This document shows positions 55,709-64,000 of a stretch of DNA of 64,000 bases, in pieces. Location: the NCBI RefSeq assembly GCF_001889405.1, contig NZ_CP017921.1:1750057-1814056 (forward strand). Direction: 5' to 3'. The DNA is from Methanohalophilus halophilus (GTDB lineage: Archaea; Halobacteriota; Methanosarcinia; Methanosarcinales; Methanosarcinaceae). A model generated the notes under the pieces. The model was not told where the DNA came from. It searched no databases and saw only the letters and a program-made list of their open reading frames with translations. The translations under genes were made by a program, and so were the position numbers. Each line of letters starts with the position of its first letter. Position 1 is the stretch's first letter.

Positions 55709-56836
55709 GTGACCCAAGAACTTTTTGACCTGAATATAGGATATATCAATTTCAAAAATCCAGTCGCCATCGCTCCAATGGCGGGCATTACAGACAGCTC
55801 ATTTGTAAACAGTTATGGCAAAAGTGCCGCACTTGTGATAATGGGCGGATACAACCTTGATGAGAAAACCAATGCTGCAGCATGTGAACTCATAGAAAGA
55901 GGTAGAAAAGAATTCATATCACAGGAACCGATCGAGCATATCACAAAAGAGCTAAATGCCGTTGATTTCGATGGGACAGTGGGGATAAACCTGCGCAGCA
56001 GTGAACTTAAACCCTTACTTGAAGTGGCAGGAATCATCAGGGACGCTGGTGCAATAATGGAACTGGATGCACACTGCCGCCAACCTGAAATGAAAGAAGC
56101 AGGAGTTGGAGAGGCCCTGATGGAAGACCTCCCACGCCTCACAGAATGGATAAGGCAGATAAAAGAAACTGGTGTCGTGCTTTCAATCAAGATCAGGGCA
56201 AATGTTGTTGATGATACACAACTTGCAAAAGCAATTGAAAGTGCAGGTGCAGATATCATCCATGTAGATGCCATGAAAGAAGGTGCAGGTGCCGACCTTG
56301 ACGCCATCCGCCGCATCAGGGATGTAACACGTATATTCCTGATAGGAAATAATTCGGTACAGAGCTTTGATGATGCAAAAGAGATGTTTTCCAGAGGTGC
56401 AGATATGGTATCTGTGGGAAGACAGGCAATGGATTCCCCACAACTTGTAGACTCCCTTGTAGATGCTGTTTCTGAATTTCAGGAAATTACCGGTTGGTAT
56501 AATGCTCCAAAACATATTTGCAGGGGACAGGGCGATATGCGAGGACTGACTTTCTGTTGCCTCCCCGTCAAACCCTGTGCTGTACAAAATAAGGCCAAGC
56601 AACTGGGTTTCAGTCCCCGGGAATTTGCAAACCTGAAAATGGAATTTGTAAAAGGTACGCTCCTTGAATACGGTGACAGTACCTGCTTTGGCAGTCTTGC
56701 ATGGTGTTGTAAGATCACAAAACCCTGTTTCATGAGAGACGGTGTGCTGGATCTTATAGACCTCTCCCCACAGGAGTACATGAAACTCAAAAAACAAATG
56801 GCTGACTACATACTCGACCACAGTAAAGAAAAATAA
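55709..56836 (+). CDS. Methanogenesis marker protein 9 (Dus-like barrel)
   Basis: The 375-residue protein has an N-terminal TIM barrel related to dihydrouridine synthases and dihydroorotate dehydrogenases (NPVAIAPMAGITDSSFV, DAHCRQPEM, ADIIHVDAMKEG, IGNNSVQSFDDAKEMF). The last 100 residues match the methanogenesis marker 9 module, with eight cysteines including FCCLPVKPCAV and FGSLAWCCKITKPCFM. Markers of this type occur essentially only in methanogens; this protein's function is unknown, but the cysteines suggest Fe-S clusters. The start is GTG 55709. It heads a likely operon with the CitG-like and DUF447 genes. Confidence 0.88.
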   Translation: MTQELFDLNIGYINFKNPVAIAPMAGITDSSFVNSYGKSAALVIMGGYNLDEKTNAAACELIERGRKEFISQEPIEHITKELNAVDFDGTVGINLRSSELKPLLEVAGIIRDAGAIMELDAHCRQPEMKEAGVGEALMEDLPRLTEWIRQIKETGVVLSIKIRANVVDDTQLAKAIESAGADIIHVDAMKEGAGADLDAIRRIRDVTRIFLIGNNSVQSFDDAKEMFSRGADMVSVGRQAMDSPQLVDSLVDAVSEFQEITGWYNAPKHICRGQGDMRGLTFCCLPVKPCAVQNKAKQLGFSPREFANLKMEFVKGTLLEYGDSTCFGSLAWCCKITKPCFMRDGVLDLIDLSPQEYMKLKKQMADYILDHSKEK

Positions 56837-56846
56837 ACGGTGGGAT

Positions 56847-57764
56847 ATGAACTCCTGTTACAAGATACAGCCCTCCGAAGTTGCCCGCAGTGCCCAGCTT
56901 GCAATGATATTGGAAGTGTCGGCATCACCCAAACCCGGAAATATTGACAGGACGCATGATTATATCGATACCCGGTATGAACATTTCCTTGCATCTGCTA
57001 CAGGTGTTTATCCGGTATTTGAAAGGGCTGCTTCTGGAAAAGAAAATATAGGGGAATTGCTTAAAGAAGCTGTTTTTGAAAGTAACAAATGGCAAAAAGG
57101 AGGAAACACACATTTCGGTGCTTTTTTACTCCTCCTGCCCCTAGCAAAATCTGCAGGTCAGCTGATTCAGGAAAATGAAAAGTTTGATATGAAAAAAATC
57201 GTTGAGAGAGCCCACCGGCTAGTTAAACACACAGATGTCGAGGACTCGATTAACTTCTATCAGGCTTTTGGAAAAGCAAATGTCTGCGTACAGGATATAG
57301 AGGATCTTGATCTCAATGATTCGGATTCCATCACAAACTTAAGGAAAAATCAAACCAGCCTTTTCGAATTGATGGAAATATCCGAAAACTACGACATGAT
57401 AGCTAAAGAGTGGACCCATGGTTTTGAACTGTGCAGCTGGTGCAGCGAACAAATCACTGACCTTATGGAAAGAGGGATTCGTACAGACATAAATTGCTCC
57501 ATTGTTTACACTTTCCTCAAGTTATTGTCGAAAAATCCCGATACATTCATACAGACTAAATTCAACCGGGAAACTGCAGTTGAGGTTTCAGAAAAGGCAA
57601 CCAATATAGTTACACAGATAGAAACATCGGGGTATGAAGCATCACTTCCTTCAATAATTGAGTTTGATGAAGAGTTACTCAAAAAGAAAATAAATCCCGG
57701 TTCAACTGCAGATATAATTATTGGGGGGCTTTTCCTTTCAATCATTGGAGGCATGCGGTTTTGA
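56847..57764 (+). CDS. CitG/MdcB-like triphosphoribosyl-dephospho-CoA synthase family
   Basis: The 305-residue protein shows the CitG-type ATP:dephospho-CoA transferase fold: EVSASPKPGNIDRTHDY, GGNTHFGAFLLLLPLA, and a C-terminal NPGSTADIIIGGLFLS, all family marks. No citrate lyase exists here. Distant homologues are found in tetrahydromethanopterin biosynthesis clusters, so a role in making a methanogenic cofactor is more likely than CoA-derived prosthetic-group synthesis. GGTGGGAT precedes the ATG, and the stop overlaps the DUF447 start by one base. Confidence 0.85.
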   Translation: MNSCYKIQPSEVARSAQLAMILEVSASPKPGNIDRTHDYIDTRYEHFLASATGVYPVFERAASGKENIGELLKEAVFESNKWQKGGNTHFGAFLLLLPLAKSAGQLIQENEKFDMKKIVERAHRLVKHTDVEDSINFYQAFGKANVCVQDIEDLDLNDSDSITNLRKNQTSLFELMEISENYDMIAKEWTHGFELCSWCSEQITDLMERGIRTDINCSIVYTFLKLLSKNPDTFIQTKFNRETAVEVSEKATNIVTQIETSGYEASLPSIIEFDEELLKKKINPGSTADIIIGGLFLSIIGGMRF

Positions 57765-58387
57765 TGGAAGTTTCAGAACTTGACAAATACGGTATATGCG
57801 ATGGAATTTCCGAGATCATATTGACATCCGGCATGAAAAATCCCAATGCTGCTCCAATTGGCCTGATTCGCAAAGATAACAGAGTCTTCATAAGACTTTA
57901 TAGAGGATCGACAACTTATGAAAATGTGAAACAGGATGAAGTTTTTGCTGCCAATGTGACCTGTGACCCTTTACTTTTTATAAAGTCGACTTTTTCCAAT
58001 CTCGAAGATGAGGATTTCAAGTATCATCCCCTGAATTCAAAAAGCATACCACTGCTAAAAAATTCAGCAACCAGTGTTATTTTCATATGCGATGAAATAA
58101 AACATACAAAACAGGCCATGACAGCAGAAATCATCCCAATGGGTGCAGTGGCTAATGATTATCTACCAAGGGCCATTAACCGGGGCCTTACAGCAGTTAT
58201 AGAAGCAGCTGTCCACGCTACTCGTTATAAATTAACAGGAAATAATGAATTTCTCGACTTGATTGACCGGTGTCTGGAAACCACCTACAAATGTGGAGGA
58301 CAAAGGGAAAAAGATGCCGCTGAAATCCTCTTAAATGAAATTGATGAAATTAAGAAACATGTAGATGGGGGCAAAGATACTGAATAA
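57764..58387 (+). CDS. DUF447 flavin-binding-like protein
   Basis: The 207-residue protein matches DUF447: GICDGISEIILTSG, NAAPIGLIRKDNRVFIRLYRG, and a C-terminal NRGLTAVIEAAVHATRY. The fold is a flavin-reductase-like split barrel, and structures of homologues bind FMN, but the reaction is unknown. The gene overlaps the CitG-like gene (TGATG) and the deaminase gene by 23 bases, so four genes (55709-58844) form one operon. Confidence 0.85.
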   Translation: MEVSELDKYGICDGISEIILTSGMKNPNAAPIGLIRKDNRVFIRLYRGSTTYENVKQDEVFAANVTCDPLLFIKSTFSNLEDEDFKYHPLNSKSIPLLKNSATSVIFICDEIKHTKQAMTAEIIPMGAVANDYLPRAINRGLTAVIEAAVHATRYKLTGNNEFLDLIDRCLETTYKCGGQREKDAAEILLNEIDEIKKHVDGGKDTE

Positions 58388-58844
58388 TTTCATGGAAATT
58401 GCCATTGAACAAGCACGACTGGGAATGAGAGACAATCTGGGTGGGCCCTTTGGAGCTGTGATTGTAAAAGATAAAACTATAATCTCCAGAGCACATAACA
58501 GAGTGCTTGATTCTAATGACCCCACGGCCCATGCTGAAATAATGGCAATCAGGATAGCCTCATCAAAGCTGGGAACATTTGACCTGTCTGAATGCGAAAT
58601 ATATACTACCTCTTATCCATGTCCCATGTGTATGTCCGCTCTGTACTGGGCACGCATCAAAACACTTTATTATGGGACAACAACGACCGAGGTAGAAAAG
58701 ATCGGATTTGACGACGGACAGATATACAGGGCCCTGTGTGAAGGTCATAATGATACAGGAATGAATATGGAAAAGCTGGACAGCAAAATATGCCAGCAAT
58801 TGCTGTCCGAATGGGAAGAAAAAGAAGACAAGTATATGTACTGA
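58365..58844 (+). CDS. Guanine-deaminase-like nucleoside deaminase
   Basis: The 159-residue zinc deaminase has HAE in PTAHAEIMAIR and PCPMC in TTSYPCPMCMSALYWA, with NLGGPFGAVIVKD at the start. The length, GFDDGQIYRAL region and tail ending in KEDKYMY resemble the Bacillus GuaD type that turns guanine into xanthine. Other bases or pterin-like compounds are possible given its operon of cofactor genes. ATG 58392 inside the frame is an alternative start. Confidence 0.8.
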   Translation: MGAKILNNFMEIAIEQARLGMRDNLGGPFGAVIVKDKTIISRAHNRVLDSNDPTAHAEIMAIRIASSKLGTFDLSECEIYTTSYPCPMCMSALYWARIKTLYYGTTTTEVEKIGFDDGQIYRALCEGHNDTGMNMEKLDSKICQQLLSEWEEKEDKYMY

Positions 58845-58850
58845 AGATCC

Positions 58851-59768
58851 TCACTCTTTCTCTTCAGCAGAATAATCAGGATTTATATGGTCTTTTGCCT
58901 GAGAGTTTTCAGGATCAAGTTCCAATAACTTTGCAAAGGCTTTATTGGCCCTATCCTCGTCTCCAATTTTCAGGTAAGTATTTGCAAGACCCTGCCATAT
59001 TTGGGGAGATTCTGGCTCTATATCAATGGCACCTTTAAAGGCTTCTATAGCCTCTTCAAATCTCTCCAATTTGAACAAAGTATTACCTTTCCCATATAAA
59101 ATGCCCGCAGCATCTTTTTTAAGTTTGGGTTTTGGATTCATGTTCAAAAATGAATATCGTGGAAATGCAAAATCCTTGATGTTTGAATGTTGGGCCGCCA
59201 TTTTATAACATTCAAGGGCTTGCGTAAATTCACCATTGTGATAAAGAAGAGTGGCTTTACAATACCAGGCATCTGAGAAAGCAGAATCCAGATCCAGGCA
59301 TTTGGAAAACGATTCAACCGCCTTTTGATGCTGTCCTATCGATTGCATTACAACCCCGTGTCCAAACCATTTATCAGGATCTTGCGGATCATCCTCAAGA
59401 AAACTATCAATCACTTCAAGAGCCTCTTCATGCTTTCCCATCTTGTAAAGGACAAAACAACGGCTATAAAGAACATTCTGGCATTTTTTTCTCAAAATGG
59501 CCACGTCATCTTCCATATCATCTTCAAGATCGAGCAATTTATTTTTCAATTCGCCCCATATAGCGGCCGCCTCATTGTATTTATCCAGCGCCTCTTCATA
59601 CTTGCCCATTTCAAAAAGTACATATCCGTTTCCATATATTTCTTCACCGCGTCTATAAAGAGTTGTGAATTGTTTTTTCCGGGAAACTTTATCGTACCAT
59701 TTTTTCAGAAAACTCATGGCAGTAGGATAAGCCTTCTCTGTATCATATATCTTTTGTAATATCGGCAC
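58851..59768 (-). CDS. Cytosolic TPR protein
   Basis: The 305-residue protein has no signal peptide. After a 40-residue basic leader it has about six TPR units, for example YGNGYVLFEMGKYEEALDKY and WQGLANTYLKIGDEDRANKA, with a non-TPR helix pair in the centre. It probably works as a protein-interaction adaptor. The start is GTG 59768. It converges on the deaminase gene and diverges from the glycosylase gene with 13 bases between starts, so the two promoters must overlap. Confidence 0.83.
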   Translation of the reverse strand: MPILQKIYDTEKAYPTAMSFLKKWYDKVSRKKQFTTLYRRGEEIYGNGYVLFEMGKYEEALDKYNEAAAIWGELKNKLLDLEDDMEDDVAILRKKCQNVLYSRCFVLYKMGKHEEALEVIDSFLEDDPQDPDKWFGHGVVMQSIGQHQKAVESFSKCLDLDSAFSDAWYCKATLLYHNGEFTQALECYKMAAQHSNIKDFAFPRYSFLNMNPKPKLKKDAAGILYGKGNTLFKLERFEEAIEAFKGAIDIEPESPQIWQGLANTYLKIGDEDRANKAFAKLLELDPENSQAKDHINPDYSAEEKE

Positions 59769-59781
59769 ATCAAATTTGAGG

Positions 59782-60261
59782 ATGGCAAAAAAAGGACTTG
59801 AGCCGATAATCCACCAAGATACCGAAATCTTAATTCTGGGATCCCTGCCAGGAGAAGAATCCCTCAGACAACAAAAATATTATGCCAATAAAGGAAATGA
59901 TTTCTGGAAACTCACAGGTGATGCTATCGGAGAGGAACTTGACAATAAGGAATATCCAGAAAAATTAAGGATCCTAAAAGAACATAAAATCGGCCTGTGG
60001 GATGTTTTCAGGGAAGCAGAAAGAAAGGGAAGTGGTGATTCTGAAATCAGGTATGAGGTTATTAATGATTTTTCCATGCTTAAAGTGATAGCACCTAACA
60101 TACGTAAAATCCTTTTCAATGGAAAAACAAGAGCCGGGAAATACGAGTATTTGTTACAGGAAAAAGGATACGATACTGCAGTATTGCCTTCATCCAGTGG
60201 CGCCAACAGACAAAACAGAATTGAAAGAGAAAAAATATGGAAGCAGCAATTGCAATGCTGA
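59782..60261 (+). CDS. Hypoxanthine-DNA glycosylase (UDG superfamily family 6)
   Basis: The 159-residue protein carries the family 6 motifs: motif 1 ILGSLPGEESLRQQKYYANK with the catalytic asparagine in GNDFWKL, and motif 2 LPSSSGANR. Family 6 enzymes, first described in Methanosarcina, excise hypoxanthine formed by adenine deamination. The IGLWDVFREAERKGSGD loop matches known members. The start is ATG 59782, or TTG 59776 two codons earlier. Confidence 0.9.
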   Translation: MAKKGLEPIIHQDTEILILGSLPGEESLRQQKYYANKGNDFWKLTGDAIGEELDNKEYPEKLRILKEHKIGLWDVFREAERKGSGDSEIRYEVINDFSMLKVIAPNIRKILFNGKTRAGKYEYLLQEKGYDTAVLPSSSGANRQNRIEREKIWKQQLQC

Positions 60262-60403
60262 TTCGATACAGTGTATTATATAAGTGTTCAGATACCAATT
60301 TTAATAAATAAGATCAATCAGTGGAAGTGGTACCATCTCAACCCCCAATCATCCATCCCCGAAAAATGACAGTTCTTTTTCTGCAGGTATTGACACCTCA
60401 ACA

Positions 60404-62926
60404 ATGAAAAGTGTGCTTGAAGATATTGTCAATGCAAGCCCTGCAATTGTTTTCGTATGGAAGGAGGAGGAAAGGTGGCCTGTGGAGTTCGTCTCGAAAA
60501 ATATCTCTCTTTTTGGCTATACTCCCGATGATTTTATTTCAGGCGCCTTAAGGTACAGTGACATAATCCATCCGGATGACCTTGAAATGGTAACTGAAGA
60601 GGTGGAAAAACATCTGGAAAGTGGAGATGAACAGTTTAACCTTACCTATCGTGTCCTAACCTTGAAAAAAGATGTACGCTGGGTCGAAGAACGTACCATA
60701 ATCCACCATAATCCCGATAACACCTACTATGAGGGTATTATCATGGATATTACTTCCAGAAAGATGGAAGAAAAAAAGGTCATTGATGGCGCCCTGGGGA
60801 TGAAAAAAGCCCTCGAAACAGTAATCAATTCAAGCCCTGTGATTGTTTTCCTGTGGAGAGCAGAAGATGACTGGCCCGTGGAATTTGTCTCGGAAAACAT
60901 TACACAATTCGGATATGAAGTTGAAGAATTCACATCGGACAAAATGGTGTACGGTGATATCGTTCACCCTGATGATATAGAGAAAGTGCGCCAGGGGATG
61001 GCCCGTTGTGTTGCAGAGGGTAACAGGCAGTTCACCAAAGAATATCGGATCCTGACAAAAAATGGAGATGTACGCTGGGTGGATGAACGCACAAAAATCC
61101 AGCAAAATGATACAGGTGATGTGACATATCTGCAGGGTATAATTGTTGATATAACAGAAAGAAAGGATGTGGAAAGCGCCCTCTACCTTGAAGAAAAACG
61201 TCATGAAGCACTCTTGAAACTATATGCCATGTCCGATTCCTCAATTCAGGAAATTATGGATTATGCGCGTGAACAGGCAGTCTTACTAACTGAAAGCAAG
61301 ATTGGCTTTCTGGCATTTCTGGATGAAACGGAAACAAACTATGCGGTTATTTCCTGGTCAAACGGCAAACAGAGTTCAGACGAGGCTCCGGCAGAGAGCT
61401 ACAGTATCTGGGATGAAGCACTTTACCATCGCACCCCCATTATAAACAACGAATATTTAGCTGAAGAAGATACTGGTCAAAAATTAATCCAGAGAAATCT
61501 GAGTGTTCCCATTTTTGAAGGCGGTAGAATTGCTGGGGTTGTGGGTGTTGCCAATAAGGTGCAGGATTATACACCTACAGATGTGAGGCAATTAAAATTA
61601 CTCATGCAGGGAATGTGGAATATAATCCAGCAAAAATTGGCTGATGAGGAATTATACCAGTATATGGAAGATTTGAAAAAATCAAGTGAAATAAAATCAG
61701 TCCTTTCTGATGTCATTAAAAACAGCCCTGCAGTCGTATTTATATGGTGGGCTGAAGAAGACTGGCCTGTTGAATTCGTCTCCGAGAATATAACACAGTT
61801 TGGCTACACTGTGAATGATTTCCTGTCGGGTAAACTGGTCTACGCTGACATAGTACACCCATACGACCTGGAAAGGGTCCAAAAAGAACTCGCAAAAAGA
61901 ATCGATGCAGGACAGACTGATTTCAATCAAGAATACAGAATAATGACAAAGTTTGGAGATGTCCGCTGGATAGATGAAAGGACTTTTATCAAATATGATG
62001 AGGATGGAAAGGTAACGTATTTGCAAGGTATCATTGTAGACATCACAGAAAGAAAGCATTCTAATGATTTCATGCATCTGCAGTATGATCTTGACAGTGT
62101 CCTCAGTTCTGCCACATCAAATAGCGAGACATTCAACAGGCTACTGGAACTTGCACTGAGAATCACACCCATTGATTCAGGAGCCCTGTACCTTGTTGAC
62201 GATAAAACAGGAGACCTGGACCTGGTAGCTCATCACGGACTGTCTGATCAGTTTGTGAATAGCACCTCCCACTATGAAAGGAATTCAGTACAGACACGAC
62301 TGGTTATGAGTGGACAGGCGGTGTATAAACATCATTCCGAACTCAGCGCAATTACCAGCGGCAAGAACCTCCGGTATGAAGGCTTGCATGGAACTGCAAT
62401 AATTCCGATTCGATACCACAACGAGATAATAGCTGCTCTCTATCTGTCCTCGCATTCTGAATATGAGATCCCCGATAAATCCAGACATGATCTCGAAACT
62501 ATAGCAAAGCAAATCGGGGAAGTCCTATCAAATATGCACAAAGAAGCATCCGTCCAAAAGGAGATCAGTGATTTGCAGATATTGATTGACAATGTAAAAG
62601 AAGGGATTGCCGTTACCGATAAAAAAGGAGCGTTGCTTTATACAAACAAGATACTTGAGAAGTGGATACGATACTCTGCAGATGAACTTAAAAAAATGGA
62701 CATTACAGATCTATATCCGCTGAGATACAGGCATGTCCTGGATTCTGTAAACAAGCCAATAAACCAAAACCGGCCTTATAGCGAAGATATCAGGCTACAT
62801 TCCAGCACAGGAAGAGAAATTCCCTGCAGAGTAACTCTTAAGAATATAAAATGGAACGAAAAAGATTGCATACTTGGAATCTACGAACACATCAATACAT
62901 CAGCAACCTCCATTCATAATACATAA
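60404..62926 (+). CDS. Multi-PAS/GAF sensor protein without output domain
   Basis: The 840-residue soluble protein reads PAS (1-125), PAS (130-260), GAF (265-420), PAS (430-560), GAF (565-705), PAS (710-835). The three first PAS domains share the near-identical signature WPVEFVSENITQFGY and HPDDLE. Redox, ligand or light sensing is possible; no histidine kinase, GGDEF or DNA-binding domain is present, so it must act on a partner. A related two-PAS protein is encoded at 45191. No strong ribosome-binding site precedes ATG 60404. Confidence 0.86.
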   Translation: MKSVLEDIVNASPAIVFVWKEEERWPVEFVSKNISLFGYTPDDFISGALRYSDIIHPDDLEMVTEEVEKHLESGDEQFNLTYRVLTLKKDVRWVEERTIIHHNPDNTYYEGIIMDITSRKMEEKKVIDGALGMKKALETVINSSPVIVFLWRAEDDWPVEFVSENITQFGYEVEEFTSDKMVYGDIVHPDDIEKVRQGMARCVAEGNRQFTKEYRILTKNGDVRWVDERTKIQQNDTGDVTYLQGIIVDITERKDVESALYLEEKRHEALLKLYAMSDSSIQEIMDYAREQAVLLTESKIGFLAFLDETETNYAVISWSNGKQSSDEAPAESYSIWDEALYHRTPIINNEYLAEEDTGQKLIQRNLSVPIFEGGRIAGVVGVANKVQDYTPTDVRQLKLLMQGMWNIIQQKLADEELYQYMEDLKKSSEIKSVLSDVIKNSPAVVFIWWAEEDWPVEFVSENITQFGYTVNDFLSGKLVYADIVHPYDLERVQKELAKRIDAGQTDFNQEYRIMTKFGDVRWIDERTFIKYDEDGKVTYLQGIIVDITERKHSNDFMHLQYDLDSVLSSATSNSETFNRLLELALRITPIDSGALYLVDDKTGDLDLVAHHGLSDQFVNSTSHYERNSVQTRLVMSGQAVYKHHSELSAITSGKNLRYEGLHGTAIIPIRYHNEIIAALYLSSHSEYEIPDKSRHDLETIAKQIGEVLSNMHKEASVQKEISDLQILIDNVKEGIAVTDKKGALLYTNKILEKWIRYSADELKKMDITDLYPLRYRHVLDSVNKPINQNRPYSEDIRLHSSTGREIPCRVTLKNIKWNEKDCILGIYEHINTSATSIHNT

Positions 62927-62998
62927 AGTCCGAAGATATTTATATATTAGAAGGACTATCGTTGTTAAATTCAACAGGGATGACTGCGGAGTGAATTC

Positions 62999-63877
62999 AT
63001 GAGTCCTAGAAAAAAAGATGAGAAAAAATATACAAAATATGTAGGTATATTCCTTGCAGTAATAATGGTCGGATCAATCGGCATGTTCTTTTTCAGTGGA
63101 GCAGGAAACAACAACAATAATGAACAAACATCTGAAAATGGTCAGGTATCTGGTTTTGAGAGTGTGCCGGGTGAACATATAGAAATAACATTAAACTCCA
63201 TTCAGGATGGTCTGCAGGTAACTCCAGATAATGTTACTACAGCCAGATACATGAACATTGCCTCCCTGAAAGGTACACCACTGCAATATCTTACCGGTAA
63301 TACATCCGTTTACAATAATTTCTACGGGTCAAATGTAACCAAACTGTATTCAGCAGGATATGATAATTCTTCATGGATAGAAATGCATGAGATTGACCCA
63401 AAGGTTGTGGCATTCCAGTATTATACTGCCCCTGAAACATATAAGGGATACCAGCCCCTTTCCAGAGGTCAGGGCATCTACAATGTCATAGGAACTCCCA
63501 TGGTATTGGGAGAACAACAGAGTGTTGAAGACACAATAGATGTAATTGAAGGAGATGCAGAATCTGCCCAAAAGTTCAATGAGATTCTCCAATTCGCAAG
63601 TACAGATGCCCCTATACAGCAGGTTGTTGATCTGGAAAATGAGTTCGCAGACCAGTATTATGTTGAGTGGGATATTGAAGATGATAACAGTTTCAGAAGA
63701 ACTGCCCTTTATGCTGATCCCACAGAAAACACAATGACCAACCTGACAACCAGGGCATCCAACACAAGCCAGAGAGGCCTAAATTACAATATTACAGAAT
63801 ATGGGAATATTATCAAGGTGGACATCACTGCCAATGCATCTAACTTCTATGCAATGGCCATGGAACCCATCCAGTAA
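62999..63877 (+). CDS. Signal-anchored extracellular protein (unknown)
   Basis: The 292-residue protein has a basic N-terminus, one transmembrane helix (YVGIFLAVIMVGSIGMFFF), an asparagine-rich linker and a 240-residue acidic extracellular body with many N-glycosylation sequons (NVT, NTS, NSS, NLT, NTS, NIT, NAS). GGAGTGA precedes the ATG. I do not recognise a family; similar anchored proteins are common in Methanosarcinales. The stretch after it to the window end (63878-64000) holds no visible gene. Confidence 0.75.
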   Translation: MSPRKKDEKKYTKYVGIFLAVIMVGSIGMFFFSGAGNNNNNEQTSENGQVSGFESVPGEHIEITLNSIQDGLQVTPDNVTTARYMNIASLKGTPLQYLTGNTSVYNNFYGSNVTKLYSAGYDNSSWIEMHEIDPKVVAFQYYTAPETYKGYQPLSRGQGIYNVIGTPMVLGEQQSVEDTIDVIEGDAESAQKFNEILQFASTDAPIQQVVDLENEFADQYYVEWDIEDDNSFRRTALYADPTENTMTNLTTRASNTSQRGLNYNITEYGNIIKVDITANASNFYAMAMEPIQ

Positions 63878-64000
63878 TTTTTCCTTTTACTTTTTTAAAT
63901 CGATACCAGAAGTTTTATAATCGATAGGCATATTCAAGAAGTGCTATCGAATTGTCGCAAGTTATATATGTACCAGTGGCGATTCATACCAAATACTCCA

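Overview
The window comes from a methylotrophic methanogenic archaeon of the Methanosarcinaceae, most like the halophilic or marine genera Methanohalophilus and Methanococcoides. The evidence is a methanogenesis-marker-9 protein, an MtaA/MtbA-type methylcobamide:CoM methyltransferase, a HdrD-like iron-sulfur protein, a 474-residue form II/III RuBisCO with the insertion known from Methanococcoides, a family-6 hypoxanthine-DNA glycosylase, archaeal TATA-like promoters and many AT-rich intergenic stretches. None of the roughly 65 complete genes ends in TAG. That fits, but does not prove, a lineage that decodes UAG as pyrrolysine.

Layout. 1-4.3 kb: start of a molybdopterin oxidoreductase lipoprotein, a YggS-type PLP protein, a broken PAS histidine kinase, tRNA-Val(CAC) and a LivK-like binding lipoprotein. 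4.4-10 kb: a membrane protein, a metallophosphoesterase and an Lhr-type helicase in one overlapping operon, then RuBisCO. 10.1-12.7 kb (minus): a three-gene operon of HAD-IIB phosphatase, unknown protein and GH15-like hydrolase, probably for compatible-solute sugar glycerates. 12.8-16.7 kb: an asparagine-synthetase/Dph6 fusion, a small acidic protein and pyruvate kinase. 16.7-26.8 kb: HdrD-like protein, cupredoxin, IS remnant, DUF2953-GerW pair, iron-sulfur flavoprotein, methyltransferase, a GNAT gene with an in-frame TAG, MFS exporter and several lineage-specific membrane proteins. 26.9-30.7 kb (minus): APC permease fused to two USP domains, and FetAB-type ABC genes.

31-38.8 kb (plus): a corrinoid methyltransferase with a CobW-like GTPase, then a sulfur and Fe-S block (TusA, DsrE-like, cysteine-desulfurase-like, IscU-MIP18 fusion, iron-sulfur flavoprotein), ArsC-like phosphatase and a diaminopimelate-decarboxylase-like enzyme. 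38.8-49.5 kb: a giant secreted TPR protein, DUF92, JAMM, DUF1614, KaiC-like, dihydroorotase and several unlisted-size small zinc-ribbon or membrane proteins. 49.6-55.6 kb: a complete phosphate uptake operon (two PstS genes, one internally duplicated, then PstC, PstA, PstB, PhoU). 55.7-63.9 kb: methanogenesis marker 9, CitG-like, DUF447, guanine-deaminase-like, a TPR protein, hypoxanthine-DNA glycosylase, a large PAS/GAF sensor without output domain and an anchored extracellular protein.

The most notable signals are: an in-frame TAG inside an otherwise intact GNAT acetyltransferase and another at codon 6 of a broken kinase (pyrrolysine candidates); a cysteine-desulfurase homologue that keeps its catalytic cysteine but has threonine where the PLP lysine should be, inside a sulfur-relay gene block; two genes whose best ribosome-binding sites point to ATT start codons; and three near-identical PstS domains with a shared promoter motif.
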